DNA from: Methylomicrobium agile
GTDB taxonomy: Bacteria > Pseudomonadota > Gammaproteobacteria > Methylococcales > Methylomonadaceae
Length of the DNA stretch: 64,000 nt
Assembly: GCF_000733855.1 (NCBI RefSeq)
Contig: NZ_JPOJ01000001.1
Location: forward strand, 3,427,001 to 3,491,000
Direction: 5' to 3'
The notes beneath the pieces are model-generated. The model was not told where the DNA came from. It worked only from the letters and a program-made list of their open reading frames with translations, and made no database searches. Of this stretch, positions 19,266 to 27,680 are shown in pieces. The translations under genes and the position numbers were made by a program. Within the stretch, counting starts at the first letter, position 1. Each line of letters opens with the position of its first letter.

Positions 19266-19333
19266 GGTTCAAGGTTCAAGGTTCAAGGTTCAAGGTTCAA
19301 GGTTCAAGGTTCAAGGTTCAAGGTTCAAGGTTT
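19266..19333. repeat. Heptamer tandem repeat (AAGGTTC, eight perfect copies)
   Basis: AAGGTTC is repeated eight times perfectly at 19271-19326, with a partial GGTTC before and AAGGTTT after. It lies between cysN and the four-helix-bundle gene, immediately 5' of the cysN start. The stop codon of the upstream gene (TGA, 19325-19327 complement) is formed by the repeat. A related TTGAAC/CCTTGAACC pair lies on the other side of that gene (~19682-19711). Copy number would be expected to vary by slippage. Confidence 0.95.
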
Positions 19334-19672
19334 AGGCTGGCGGGATTTGATAAGCGAGGAAAGCATTTTGGAAATTTTTTCCGCTTCATTTTTTAGAGAA
19401 ATTCCTGTTTCGTTATCAAAGTGCCCAATTTTTACCCTAATATAGATTTGCGTTCTTAATTCGCCGGCAGAGCCTTTGGCGTAATAGAAAAATTTAGTGG
19501 CATCTTTGTTGCTGCCTCGCTCATAACCCTCAGCGATGTTGCTGGGAATAGATAGCGCACAGCGAGTGGTTTGATCTTTAAAGCCGAAATCGTGGCATTC
19601 TTCAAGTACTTTGTAGAGCTCAACGCACAGCCTACAAGAGATTTTCCAAACTTCCAGGTCTTCAAATCGCAT
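19325..19672 (-). CDS. Four-helix bundle protein (23S rRNA intervening-sequence protein family)
   Basis: 115 residues. The opening RFEDLEVWKISCRLCVELYKV and the central CALSIPSNIAEGYERGS are hallmarks of the four-helix-bundle (TIGR02436-like) family, known from rRNA intervening sequences and often found as stand-alone intergenic genes. Its molecular role is uncertain. It sits between cysD and cysN, which are normally adjacent, and is flanked by TTGAACC-type heptamers on both sides. This suggests insertion of a small module into the sulfate-activation operon. Confidence 0.88.
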   Translation of the reverse strand: MRFEDLEVWKISCRLCVELYKVLEECHDFGFKDQTTRCALSIPSNIAEGYERGSNKDATKFFYYAKGSAGELRTQIYIRVKIGHFDNETGISLKNEAEKISKMLSSLIKSRQPKP

Positions 19673-19714
19673 GATGCTGTTTTGAACTTTATATCCTGTA
19701 CCTTGAACCTGATT

Positions 19715-20623
19715 TCAGAAATACCCTTCGCGCTTTTTCTGCTCCATCGAGCCGGCTTGGTCGTGGTCGATCAGGCGGCCCTGGCGTTCGGAGGTCGTGG
19801 TCAACAGCATTTCCTGGATGATTTCCGGCAGTGTCGTCGCATTCGATTCGACCGCGCCGGTCAACGGGTAGCAGCCCAGCGTGCGGAAGCGGACCTTCTT
19901 CATTTCGATCTTGTCGTCCGGTCCGATCGGCATCCGTTCGTCGTCGACCATGATCAGCATGCCGTCCTTGTTCACGACCGGGCGCTCCTTGGCGAAATAA
20001 AGAGGGACGATCGGGATGTTTTCGAGATGGATGTATTGCCAGATGTCCAGTTCGGTCCAGTTCGACAGCGGGAACACGCGGATGCTTTCGCCCTTGTCGA
20101 TCTTGCCGTTGTAGATGTTCCAAAGTTCCGGGCGCTGGTTTTTCGGATCCCAGCGGTGATTTTTGTCGCGGAAAGAATAGACCCGCTCCTTCGCGCGCGA
20201 TTTCTCCTCGTCGCGGCGGGCGCCGCCGAAAGCTGCGTCGAACTTGTATTTGTCCAATGCCTGTTTCAGGGCATCGGTTTTCATCACGTCGGTATGTTTC
20301 TTGCTGCCGTGCGTAAACGGCCCGATGCCCTGGTCGACCCCGTCCTGATTGATATAGACCAACAGCTCGAGACCAAGATCCTTCACCATTTTGTCGCGGA
20401 AGGCGATCATGTCGCGGAATTTCCAGGTCGTATCGACATGCATCAAGGGAAACGGCGGCTTTCCCGGATAGAACGCTTTCATCGCCAGGTGCAGCATCAC
20501 CGCGGAATCCTTGCCGATCGAATACAGCATCACCGGCCGTTCGAATTCGGCGGCAACTTCCCGAATGATGTGAATGCTTTCAGCTTCAAGCTGTTTCAGA
20601 TGCGTCAGTTTATAATCAATCAT
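19715..20623 (-). CDS. cysD: Sulfate adenylyltransferase small subunit CysD
   Basis: 302 residues, the normal length. It has the PP-loop motif SIGKDS (35-40), [22 protein letters not shown] and the C-terminal [21 protein letters not shown] typical of CysD. With CysN it adenylates sulfate to APS in assimilatory sulfur metabolism. It is the promoter-proximal gene of a minus-strand unit that continues through the four-helix-bundle gene to cysN. A 150-bp gap separates it from the divergent lipoprotein gene. Confidence 0.97.
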   Translation of the reverse strand: MIDYKLTHLKQLEAESIHIIREVAAEFERPVMLYSIGKDSAVMLHLAMKAFYPGKPPFPLMHVDTTWKFRDMIAFRDKMVKDLGLELLVYINQDGVDQGIGPFTHGSKKHTDVMKTDALKQALDKYKFDAAFGGARRDEEKSRAKERVYSFRDKNHRWDPKNQRPELWNIYNGKIDKGESIRVFPLSNWTELDIWQYIHLENIPIVPLYFAKERPVVNKDGMLIMVDDERMPIGPDDKIEMKKVRFRTLGCYPLTGAVESNATTLPEIIQEMLLTTTSERQGRLIDHDQAGSMEQKKREGYF

Positions 20624-20773
20624 TAAGTGGGCCAGATAATTCGGTAAGCTTGAGTTTAACCCGTTATTCTAATTCGTATGGCCTTCGATTGCCAGCCGTG
20701 CGCGCAAAAGGACAGGAATTTTACCGGTGATTGCTTTATGATGACGCCTCTCATTTTTCGAAAGGATATTTCC

Positions 20774-21127
20774 ATGCGCTTCCACGATTGTTCCCCGGTC
20801 CGCCGTTGCGGAATTCTACAGAACGCCGCCCGCCTGACCGCGATGCTGGTGTTTCTGTCTGTGTCGGGGTGCGCTTCGATCGGGCACGAATTTCCGGCCG
20901 GCCAAGTTTCGACCATACGGATCGGCCAGACGACCCAGAACGACATCTATACGACCTTCGGCGCACCCTGGCGCACCGGCATCGATAACGGAATGAAGAC
21001 CTGGACTTACGGGCATTATCGGTACAGCCTGTTCAGCGAGGGCGAAACCGAAGACCTGGTGATCAAGTTCGATAACCGCGGCGTCGTGGCTTCTTACGTC
21101 TTCAACACGACCAAGCGCTCGAAGTGA
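20774..21127 (+). CDS. Small outer-membrane lipoprotein, BamE/SmpA-like fold
   Basis: 117 residues from the ATG at 20774, which has AAAGGA 7-8 bp upstream; an in-frame start at 20678 has no such site. The signal peptide ends in the lipobox VSGCAS. The mature part (IRIGQTTQNDIYTTFGAPWRTGIDNGMKTWTYGHYRYS...LVIKFDNRGVVASYVF) has the SmpA/OmlA pattern of a GxT-hinge, GxP and W-x-Y motif. The exact role is unknown. It is probably not the essential BamE itself, since the context (between cysD and a FAD oxidoreductase) is unrelated. Confidence 0.82.
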   Translation: MRFHDCSPVRRCGILQNAARLTAMLVFLSVSGCASIGHEFPAGQVSTIRIGQTTQNDIYTTFGAPWRTGIDNGMKTWTYGHYRYSLFSEGETEDLVIKFDNRGVVASYVFNTTKRSK

Positions 21128-21148
21128 ATCCTTCCTCCGGCGCGGCGA

Positions 21149-22756
21149 TTATTTTCTCTTTCCGATGATGTTCAGGGCGACCGCTTCCGCCGCTTTGATC
21201 CCGTCGATCGCTGCCGACATAATTCCGCCGGCGTAGCCCGCACCTTCGCCGGCCGGATACAGGCCGCGCGTGTTCAGGCTTTGATAGTCCCCGTTGCGCT
21301 TGATTCGGATCGGCGAGGAGGTGCGAGTTTCGACGCCGGTCAGCACCGCATCCTGCATCGCAAAGCCGGGGATTTTTCTATCGAAAGCGGGAAGCGCTTC
21401 GCGGATCGCCTCGATTGCATAAGCGGGCAGAGCCTTGCTCAAATCGCCTAGATGCACGCCGGGGGTATAAGACGGCTGCACCGAGCCGAATCCGGTCGAT
21501 GGGCGGCCGGCCAGAAAATCGCCGACCAGTTGGCCCGGCGCATCGTAGGTGCCGCCGCCCAGTTCGAAGGCTCTTTTTTCCAGTTCCCGCTGCAGGTCGA
21601 TGCCGGCCAGCGGGTATCCCGGATAATCGTCGGGCGTGATGCCGACCACGATGCCGCTGTTCGCGTTGCGTTCATTGCGCGAATACTGGCTCATGCCGTT
21701 GGTCACCACCTGGCCGGGCTCGGAGGTGGCGGCGACGACCGTGCCGCCGGGGCACATGCAGAAACTGTAAACGGAGCGGCCGTTCTTGCAGTGGTGCACC
21801 AGTTTGTAATCGGCCGCACCGAGCAGCGGGTGCCCCGCATAGCTGCCGAAGCGGCAGCGGTCGATCAGCGATTGCGGATGCTCGATCCGGAAGCCGATCG
21901 AGAACGGTTTCGGCTCGATATAGACGCCGCGTTCGTAGAGCATTTTGAAGGTATCGCGCGCACTGTGGCCGGCCGCGATCACGATGTGATCGGCATCGAT
22001 CGTCTCGCCGTTCGCCAGCGCCACGCCGCGCACTGCGCCGTTTTCGATCAAAATGTCCTCGACGCGGCTTTGAAAACGGATCTCGCCCCCCAGAGCTTCG
22101 ATCGTGCCGCGCATTTCCTCGATCATCGACACCAGCCTGAACGTGCCGATGTGCGGCTTGCTCAAATAGAGGATTTCCGTCGGCGCGCCCGCCTTCACGA
22201 ATTCGGTCAGCACCTTGCGGCCGCGATGGTGGGGATCCTTGATTTGAGTGTGCAATTTGCCGTCTGAAAAGGTGCCCGCGCCGCCTTCGCCGAATTGCAC
22301 GTTCGATTCCGGATTGAATTCCCGCTGGCGCCAGAGGCCAAAGGTGTCTTTGGTGCGCTCGCGCACCGGTTTGCCTCGCTCCAGAATGATCGGACGGAAC
22401 CCCATTTCCGCGAGCAGCAGTCCTGCGAAAAGTCCGCAAGGCCCGAAGCCGATCACGACCGGCCTTGTCGCCAGGTTTTGCGGTGCCTGCGCGACAGGAT
22501 GATAGCGGGTGTCCGGGGTAGGGGCGATGTGGGGATCGTCCCGAAAGCGCGCCAGCACGACGGCTTCGTTTTCCAGTTCGACATCGAGCGTATAAATCAG
22601 CGTAATGCTGTCGCGTTTCCGGGCATCGTAGCCGCGGCGGAAGATGCTGTGGCTTTTCAGCTGTCCGGCGTTAATGCCTAAACGTTGAATGATAGCGGAT
22701 TTCAGCTGGTTTTCGGAATGGTCGAGCGGCAGTTTGAGTTCGGTAATACGCAGCAT
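21149..22756 (-). CDS. FAD-dependent dehydrogenase (COG2509-type NAD(P)/FAD oxidoreductase)
   Basis: 535 residues. The N-terminal ~95 residues form the small domain found in this family (RRGYDARKRDSITLIYTLDVE). The FAD-binding Rossmann motif is VVIGFGPCGLFAGLLLAEMG with ERGKPVRERTKD, followed by NVQFGEGGAGTFSDGKL and the C-terminal LYPAGEGAGYAGGIMSAAIDG. The physiological substrate of this family is not established. The gene is convergent with the lipoprotein gene (21 bp apart) and is transcribed away from the cox promoter region. Confidence 0.88.
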   Translation of the reverse strand: MLRITELKLPLDHSENQLKSAIIQRLGINAGQLKSHSIFRRGYDARKRDSITLIYTLDVELENEAVVLARFRDDPHIAPTPDTRYHPVAQAPQNLATRPVVIGFGPCGLFAGLLLAEMGFRPIILERGKPVRERTKDTFGLWRQREFNPESNVQFGEGGAGTFSDGKLHTQIKDPHHRGRKVLTEFVKAGAPTEILYLSKPHIGTFRLVSMIEEMRGTIEALGGEIRFQSRVEDILIENGAVRGVALANGETIDADHIVIAAGHSARDTFKMLYERGVYIEPKPFSIGFRIEHPQSLIDRCRFGSYAGHPLLGAADYKLVHHCKNGRSVYSFCMCPGGTVVAATSEPGQVVTNGMSQYSRNERNANSGIVVGITPDDYPGYPLAGIDLQRELEKRAFELGGGTYDAPGQLVGDFLAGRPSTGFGSVQPSYTPGVHLGDLSKALPAYAIEAIREALPAFDRKIPGFAMQDAVLTGVETRTSSPIRIKRNGDYQSLNTRGLYPAGEGAGYAGGIMSAAIDGIKAAEAVALNIIGKRK

Positions 22757-22880
22757 CGGTACGGCAAAAGGAATGGGCAGCGCCTGGACCGGCGCGGTTA
22801 TTAAAAAAAGGAAGGTAAATATTCAAAGGCGGGCGGAACCGCAGGATTGTTTTCGGGACTTGAAAATTTCGGTGCACGAT

Positions 22881-23117
22881 TTATTTTTGCGCCAATCGAT
22901 AAAGGCGGTCGAGTTCTTCGGTCAAGCTATCGGCAGGCGGCGTCATTTTTGCACGGGCGTACCAGTAGGCCGCATTGTCGAGGTCGCCCTCCTGTCGATG
23001 CAGAAAGGCATGGATCCGGCAAGCCAGCGGGTCGGAGAAGTTCTGAATCGACCGATGCGCGGCATCCCAATCGCCGGTTTTGATTTTATCCAGAATGGGA
23101 CGGTAATCGGAAGGCAT
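22881..23117 (-). CDS. Small TPR-like hypothetical protein
   Basis: 78 residues: two helical hairpins resembling a degenerate tetratricopeptide pair (DWDAAHRSIQNF...ACRIHAFLHRQEGDLDNAAYWYARA). No signal peptide or catalytic motif is present. It lies 124 bp upstream of the FAD oxidoreductase on the same strand. It is likely a real small gene because of its coherent helical periodicity, but no function can be given. Confidence 0.65.
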   Translation of the reverse strand: MPSDYRPILDKIKTGDWDAAHRSIQNFSDPLACRIHAFLHRQEGDLDNAAYWYARAKMTPPADSLTEELDRLYRLAQK

Positions 23118-23760
23118 AGCGGTGACCGCCTCGCGCGGATTTATCTTTGGTTAGGGCATTATACCCGAGCTTTCTTTTGATGATGAAACTCGGTTTGTGT
23201 GCCGGACCGGCGGGATAAAAGATCACTGGACCGTAGTATGGACCAGAATGGGGTCCTTTTACCAGGCGTTCACCAGGGGCTTTCTTCGTCGGTCCGCAAG
23301 CCGGCGCTCCCGTATATCGGCCGGCGGAGCACCGGCCGGCTACCGGAATGGCCACTGGTAAGGCCGGTTTTTGCCGATCTTTGCCTGCTTCGCTCATATT
23401 CCGTCTCGGGAATTTTTCATTTTTTCGATGCATTCTTTAAGGGAAAATCACATTTTTAGGTTGATCGGCGTTTACTTTTGTCTCAAATATTTTGACCGTT
23501 TTCTGCGCTTTTGTCTGTGCTAAAGCAGTTTTTACCGGAAGTTGCAGGCATTTGAGCACTAATGAATGGGCAGTGCAGCGGTCGCTGCGCAAGCTTTAAC
23601 CGCTAGAGACATCTGGCTTAGAAGGGTTTGATAGGGTAGAATTACACAGTTATATTGTGAAATTTATTGCGTAGGGGGAGCTTTGTTTCGACGCTGCCCC
23701 GGATTTTCGGAATGAAATGACGCATTCAAGGTTTTTTATTACTTACGAAGGGGCTGCTCC
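23118..23760. other. Intergenic region upstream of coxB
   Basis: This is a 643-bp stretch without a convincing gene. Short frames on both strands (e.g. 23433-23086 minus) are Pro/Arg/Gly-rich and unlike proteins. It contains GC-rich partial palindromes around 23310-23340 (GGCCGGCGG...CCGGCCGG) and, near the right end, the probable cox promoter and a ~100-nt 5' leader. Confidence 0.6.
23628..23656 (+). promoter_or_regulatory. Probable sigma-70 promoter of the cox operon
   Basis: TTGATA (23628-23633), a 17-bp spacer and TATATT (23651-23656) each match the consensus at 5 of 6 positions. It lies ~105 bp upstream of the coxB GTG start, and no other comparable pair was seen in the gap. Confidence 0.6.
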
Positions 23761-25284
23761 GTGAACAAAACCAAGCAACTATTCGCAGGCACGATCTTGA
23801 CGGCTATCGGGCAAGAGTTAGCGCAGGCGGATTACACGCTCAACTTAACCGAAGGGGTTACCAAGATCAGTCATGATGTTTATGACCTGCATATGCTGAT
23901 TCTCTGGATTTGCGTATTCATCGGTCTTGGCGTGTTCGGCACGATGTTCTATTCGATCTTGCATCACCGCAAGGACAAAGGTCACCAGGCGGCACAGTTT
24001 CATGAAAACACCACGATCGAAATCATCTGGACCATTATTCCGACCGTGATTCTGATCAGTATGGCGATCCCGGCGACCAAGACGATGCTCGATCTCGGCG
24101 ACGTGCAGGATTCCGATATGTCGGTCAAGGTGACCGGTTGGCAGTGGAAATGGGAATACGAATACCTGGACAACGGCATCAAGTTTTTCAGCAGCCTGGA
24201 CGAAGAAAGCAACAAGGCGCGCCAGCTTGGCTCCGATATCGATCCGCGCACCGTGCCGAATTATTTGTTGAACGTCGACAAGCCTTTGGTAATCCCAACC
24301 AAAAAGAAAATCCGCTTCCTGTTTACTGCGGCCGATGTGATCCATTCCTGGTGGGTTCCGGCTTTGGGCTGGAAGAAAGACGCAAACCCCGGCTTCGTGA
24401 ATGAGGCGTGGGCTCAGGTCGATCAGGCCGGCACATACCGGGGCCAGTGTACCGAGTTGTGCGGCAAGGACCACGGCTTCATGCCGATCGTAGTGGTTGC
24501 GATGGACCAGCCCGATTACGACGCCTGGGTCAAGAAAACCAAGTCGGAAGCAGCCCAAGGGCCTGACCTGAGCGACAAGAGTCGCGATGAGCTGATCACG
24601 GCGGGCCAAGGCGTCTACGAGAAAAACTGCGCCACCTGCCATTTGCCGACCGGTGAGGGTGTTCCCGGCGCATTCCCGGCTCTTAAAGGCAGCCCGATCG
24701 TGACCGGCGATATCAACAAGCAGGCCGAGATCGTCCTGAACGGTAAAGGCGCAATGCCGGCATTCGGCAAAATGCTGAAGGCCGATGAGCTGGCGGAGGT
24801 CATCACCTATACCCGTAACGCGTTAGGCAACTCGGTTGGCGATGAAATTCAGCCGAAAGCGGTGCACGCGATGCTGCCGGAAGGCGCAGCGGCCGTTTCG
24901 GAGTCGGACGAAGATGAAGAAGAGGCCGAGGAGCCGGCTCCGGCGGCAGAGCCGAAAGCGGATGAAAGCGCGCCGTCGTCATCCAAGGAAGCCTTGATTG
25001 CTAAAGGCAAGACCGTGTATGAAAGCCGTTGCGTTTCCTGCCATCAGGCAGGCGGCCAGGGCTTGCCGCCGACGTTCCCGGCGTTGACAGGCAGCGATGT
25101 AGTCAACGGCGACATCAAGGAACAGATCGACTTGATGAAGGCGGGCAAAGGTATGATGCCGGCTTTCGGCGGTACGTTGAGTCCTGAAGAATTTGCCGCA
25201 GTCGTGACTTATACCCGTAATGCACTGGGTAATTCGGTAAACGACATGATTACGCCCGAGGAGATTGAGCCTTTACTGCAATAA
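23761..25284 (+). CDS. coxB: Cytochrome c oxidase subunit II with two C-terminal cytochrome c domains
   Basis: 507 residues from a GTG start preceded by GAAGGGG. It has an N-terminal signal-like segment, two membrane helices (~44-66, ~86-106) and a cupredoxin domain whose CuA ligands are visible: H195, C230, E232, C234, H238, M241 (CTELCGKDHGFM). Two cytochrome c domains follow: CATCH at 290-294 with M332, and CVSCH at 424-428 with M466, joined by an acidic/Pro linker (ESDEDEEEAEEPAPAAEPK). Electrons would pass from a fused di-haem c arm to CuA. Fused cytochrome c defines the caa3-type variant of subunit II; a double domain is less common. Confidence 0.95.
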   Translation: MNKTKQLFAGTILTAIGQELAQADYTLNLTEGVTKISHDVYDLHMLILWICVFIGLGVFGTMFYSILHHRKDKGHQAAQFHENTTIEIIWTIIPTVILISMAIPATKTMLDLGDVQDSDMSVKVTGWQWKWEYEYLDNGIKFFSSLDEESNKARQLGSDIDPRTVPNYLLNVDKPLVIPTKKKIRFLFTAADVIHSWWVPALGWKKDANPGFVNEAWAQVDQAGTYRGQCTELCGKDHGFMPIVVVAMDQPDYDAWVKKTKSEAAQGPDLSDKSRDELITAGQGVYEKNCATCHLPTGEGVPGAFPALKGSPIVTGDINKQAEIVLNGKGAMPAFGKMLKADELAEVITYTRNALGNSVGDEIQPKAVHAMLPEGAAAVSESDEDEEEAEEPAPAAEPKADESAPSSSKEALIAKGKTVYESRCVSCHQAGGQGLPPTFPALTGSDVVNGDIKEQIDLMKAGKGMMPAFGGTLSPEEFAAVVTYTRNALGNSVNDMITPEEIEPLLQ

Positions 25285-25354
25285 GGTGGCAAACCCTTGC
25301 GTTTACCTGGATTCATGGCTTCTTTTTTTACATTTTATTTGAGGTATAACAACT

Positions 25355-26977
25355 ATGTCCGCTGTCATAGCACCCCATGATCATGAGCACGATGATCATC
25401 ATGATGACCACGGCCCGATGAAGGGATGGATTCGCTGGATCATTACGACCAACCATAAGGATATCGGCACGCTGTATCTCGTTTTCGCGCTCGCGATGTT
25501 TTTCGTCGGCGGCGCGATGGCGATGGTGATCCGTGCCGAGCTGTTCGAACCGGGTTTGCAGTTCGTCAATCCGCAATTCTTCAATTCGATGACCACGATG
25601 CATGCCCTCGTCATGGTGTTCGGTGCGGTGATGCCGGCCTTCGTCGGTTTGGCGAACTGGATGATTCCGATGATGATCGGCGCGCCGGATATGGCGCTGC
25701 CCCGGATGAACAACATGAGCTTCTGGATGCTGGTTGCCGGTATTTTGTTGCTGGCCAGCACCCTGTTCATGGAAGGCGGCGCGCCGGCGGCCGGCTGGAC
25801 CTTGTATCCGCCGTTGGTATTGCAAACCGGTGCGGCGCTGCCGTTTGCGATCTTCTCGGTGCATTTGCTCGGGATTTCGTCGATCATGGGTGCGATCAAC
25901 ATTATCGCGACCATTTTCAATATGCGCGCACCGGCGATGACGCTGATGAAAATGCCGTTGTTCGTCTGGACCTGGCTGATCACCGCATTCTTATTGATCG
26001 CGATCATGCCGGTGTTCGCGGGTGCGGTGACCATGCTGCTGACCGACCGTTTCTTCGATACCAGCTTCTTCGATGCGGCCGGCGGCGGTGACCCGGTACT
26101 GTACCAGCATATTTTCTGGTTCTTCGGTCATCCGGAAGTGTATGTGATGATTCTGCCGACCTTCGGCGTCGCCTCCACGATCATTCCGGTGTTTGCTCGT
26201 AAGCCCCTGTTCGGCTACAGCTCGATGGTGTATGCAACCGCGTCGATCGCGTTTCTGTCGTTCATCGTCTGGGCTCACCATATGTTCCTGGTCGGGATGC
26301 CGATGGCGGGTGAACTGTATTTCATGTATGCGACGATGTTGATTGCAATTCCGACCGGCGTGAAGGTGTTCAACTGGACCGCGACGATGTGGAAGGGGTC
26401 GATGACCTTCGAAACGCCGATGCTGTTTTCGATCGCCTTCGTGGTGTTGTTCACGATGGGTGGTTTTACCGGTTTGATGATGGCGGTTGCGCCTGCCGAT
26501 TTTCAATATCATGACACCTATTTCATCGTGGCGCATTTTCACTATACGCTGGTGCCGGCTTCGGTATTCATCCTGATGGCGGCCGGCTACTTCTGGCTGC
26601 CGAAATGGACCGGTCATATGTATAACGAAAAAATCGCCAGGCTGCATTTCTGGCTGTCGGCGATTTCGGTCAACATTCTGTTCTTCCCGCAGCATTTCCT
26701 GGGGTTGGCCGGTATGCCGCGCCGTATTCCCGATTATGCGGTACAGTTCGCGGACTGGAATATGGTTTCAAGCATCGGCGGCTTCATTTTCGGACTTAGC
26801 CAGTTGCTGTTCCTGTATATCGTGATCGATACGATCCGCGGCGGCACCGGCGAGAAAGTGACCGACGAAGTCTGGGAAGATGCGCATAAACATAGTCTGG
26901 AATGGACTTTGCCGTCACCGGCTCCTTATCATACTTTCACGACGCCGCCGGAAACCGTTCCAAGCGAGCATTCCTAA
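25355..26977 (+). CDS. coxA: Cytochrome c oxidase subunit I
   Basis: 540 residues, twelve membrane helices. Haem a and haem a3/CuB ligands are seen: H83 (TMHALVM), H259 in WFFGHPEVY with Y263 and E261, the HH pair at 308-309, and H394/H396 in [12 protein letters not shown]337 in [10 protein letters not shown] fits the K channel, so this is an A-type haem-copper oxidase. The N-terminus carries a His/Asp-rich stretch (residues 8-19), possibly metal-binding. It begins 70 bp after coxB in the same operon. Confidence 0.97.
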   Translation: MSAVIAPHDHEHDDHHDDHGPMKGWIRWIITTNHKDIGTLYLVFALAMFFVGGAMAMVIRAELFEPGLQFVNPQFFNSMTTMHALVMVFGAVMPAFVGLANWMIPMMIGAPDMALPRMNNMSFWMLVAGILLLASTLFMEGGAPAAGWTLYPPLVLQTGAALPFAIFSVHLLGISSIMGAINIIATIFNMRAPAMTLMKMPLFVWTWLITAFLLIAIMPVFAGAVTMLLTDRFFDTSFFDAAGGGDPVLYQHIFWFFGHPEVYVMILPTFGVASTIIPVFARKPLFGYSSMVYATASIAFLSFIVWAHHMFLVGMPMAGELYFMYATMLIAIPTGVKVFNWTATMWKGSMTFETPMLFSIAFVVLFTMGGFTGLMMAVAPADFQYHDTYFIVAHFHYTLVPASVFILMAAGYFWLPKWTGHMYNEKIARLHFWLSAISVNILFFPQHFLGLAGMPRRIPDYAVQFADWNMVSSIGGFIFGLSQLLFLYIVIDTIRGGTGEKVTDEVWEDAHKHSLEWTLPSPAPYHTFTTPPETVPSEHS

Positions 26978-26994
26978 GCCGTAGCTGAACCGGA

Positions 26995-27019
26995 GATACG
27001 CTGCCTCAGGCAGCGTATC
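26995..27019 (+). promoter_or_regulatory. Intercistronic perfect hairpin after coxA
   Basis: GATACGCTGCC and GGCAGCGTATC form an 11-bp perfect stem with a 3-base TCA loop between the coxA stop (26977) and the next small ORF (27029). No T tract follows, so it is more likely an mRNA-processing or stability element, or a partial attenuator, than a full terminator. Confidence 0.6.
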
Positions 27020-27028
27020 CGTATCGAA

Positions 27029-27127
27029 ATGAATATCAAGCAGAAAAATATTTTGACGGCATTAATATTGGTAGTGATTGCCGTCGCAATTTATGTCTTT
27101 GCGGTTCTGAAAGCCGTCTCGCAATGA
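27029..27127 (+). CDS. Small single-pass membrane protein of the cox operon
   Basis: 32 codons: a basic start (MNIKQKN) and one strongly hydrophobic helix (ILTALILVVIAVAIYVFAVL). Its TGA stop overlaps the ctaG ATG as ATGA (27124-27127), so the two are translationally coupled. Tiny one-helix ORFs at this exact place between coxA and ctaG are known as cytochrome-oxidase small assembly proteins in proteobacteria; assignment to that group is by position and shape. No strong Shine-Dalgarno sequence is visible because the hairpin occupies that region. Confidence 0.72.
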   Translation: MNIKQKNILTALILVVIAVAIYVFAVLKAVSQ

Positions 27128-27669
27128 CTGACGAATTGCGGCGAAAAAACGCCAGGCTGGTGCGTACCCTGTTGCTGGTCACCATAGTGATGTTCGGCTT
27201 CGGTTTCGCGCTGGTGCCGTTATACGATGTGTTGTGCAAGGTAACCGGTCTTAACGGCAAGGTCGATACTACGGCCGCGAAGGAAACCGGTTATCAGGTC
27301 GATCAAAGCCGCGAGTTGACCGTCGAGTTCGTGACCGCGCTGAATGAATCGGCGCCGATGGAGTTTCGTGCGGAAACGCCGAAATTAAAGATTCATCCGG
27401 GCCAGTTTTATACGGTGAATTTTTATGCGCAAAACAAGACCGACAAGCCGATGGTTGCGCAGGCGATACCGAGTATTTCACCGGGCCTTGCGGCCGAATA
27501 CTTCAAGAAGACCGAGTGTTTCTGCTTTACCGAGCAGAAATTCAAGCCGCGGGAAGGCAGGATGATGCCGGTGCGTTTCGTCGTCGATCCGAAGATTTCG
27601 CCGGAGCATAAAACGATTACACTGGCTTACACATTTTTTGACAATACTGAAAAAGCAGAGAAACAATAA
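27124..27669 (+). CDS. ctaG: Cytochrome c oxidase assembly protein CtaG (Cox11)
   Basis: 181 residues with one N-terminal membrane helix (TLLLVTIVMFGFGFALVPLYDVLCKVTG) and a periplasmic beta-domain. The copper-binding motif CFCFTEQ is present (ECFCFTEQKF), as are PVRFVVDP and TITLAYTFF near the end. It delivers copper to the CuB centre of subunit I. It is coupled to the preceding 32-codon ORF by an ATGA overlap and is followed by coxC after 11 bp. Confidence 0.95.
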   Translation: MTDELRRKNARLVRTLLLVTIVMFGFGFALVPLYDVLCKVTGLNGKVDTTAAKETGYQVDQSRELTVEFVTALNESAPMEFRAETPKLKIHPGQFYTVNFYAQNKTDKPMVAQAIPSISPGLAAEYFKKTECFCFTEQKFKPREGRMMPVRFVVDPKISPEHKTITLAYTFFDNTEKAEKQ

Positions 27670-27680
27670 AGGGGAACGTT

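Noticed and set aside
19266-19333. Possible CRISPR array
   Set aside because: The repeats are 7 bp with no spacers; a simple tandem tract.
23086-23433. 115-codon minus-strand frame in the coxB upstream gap
   Set aside because: Overlaps the small TPR-like gene start, is Pro/Gly/Lys-rich with no pattern, and shares the gap with another equally weak frame on the plus strand.
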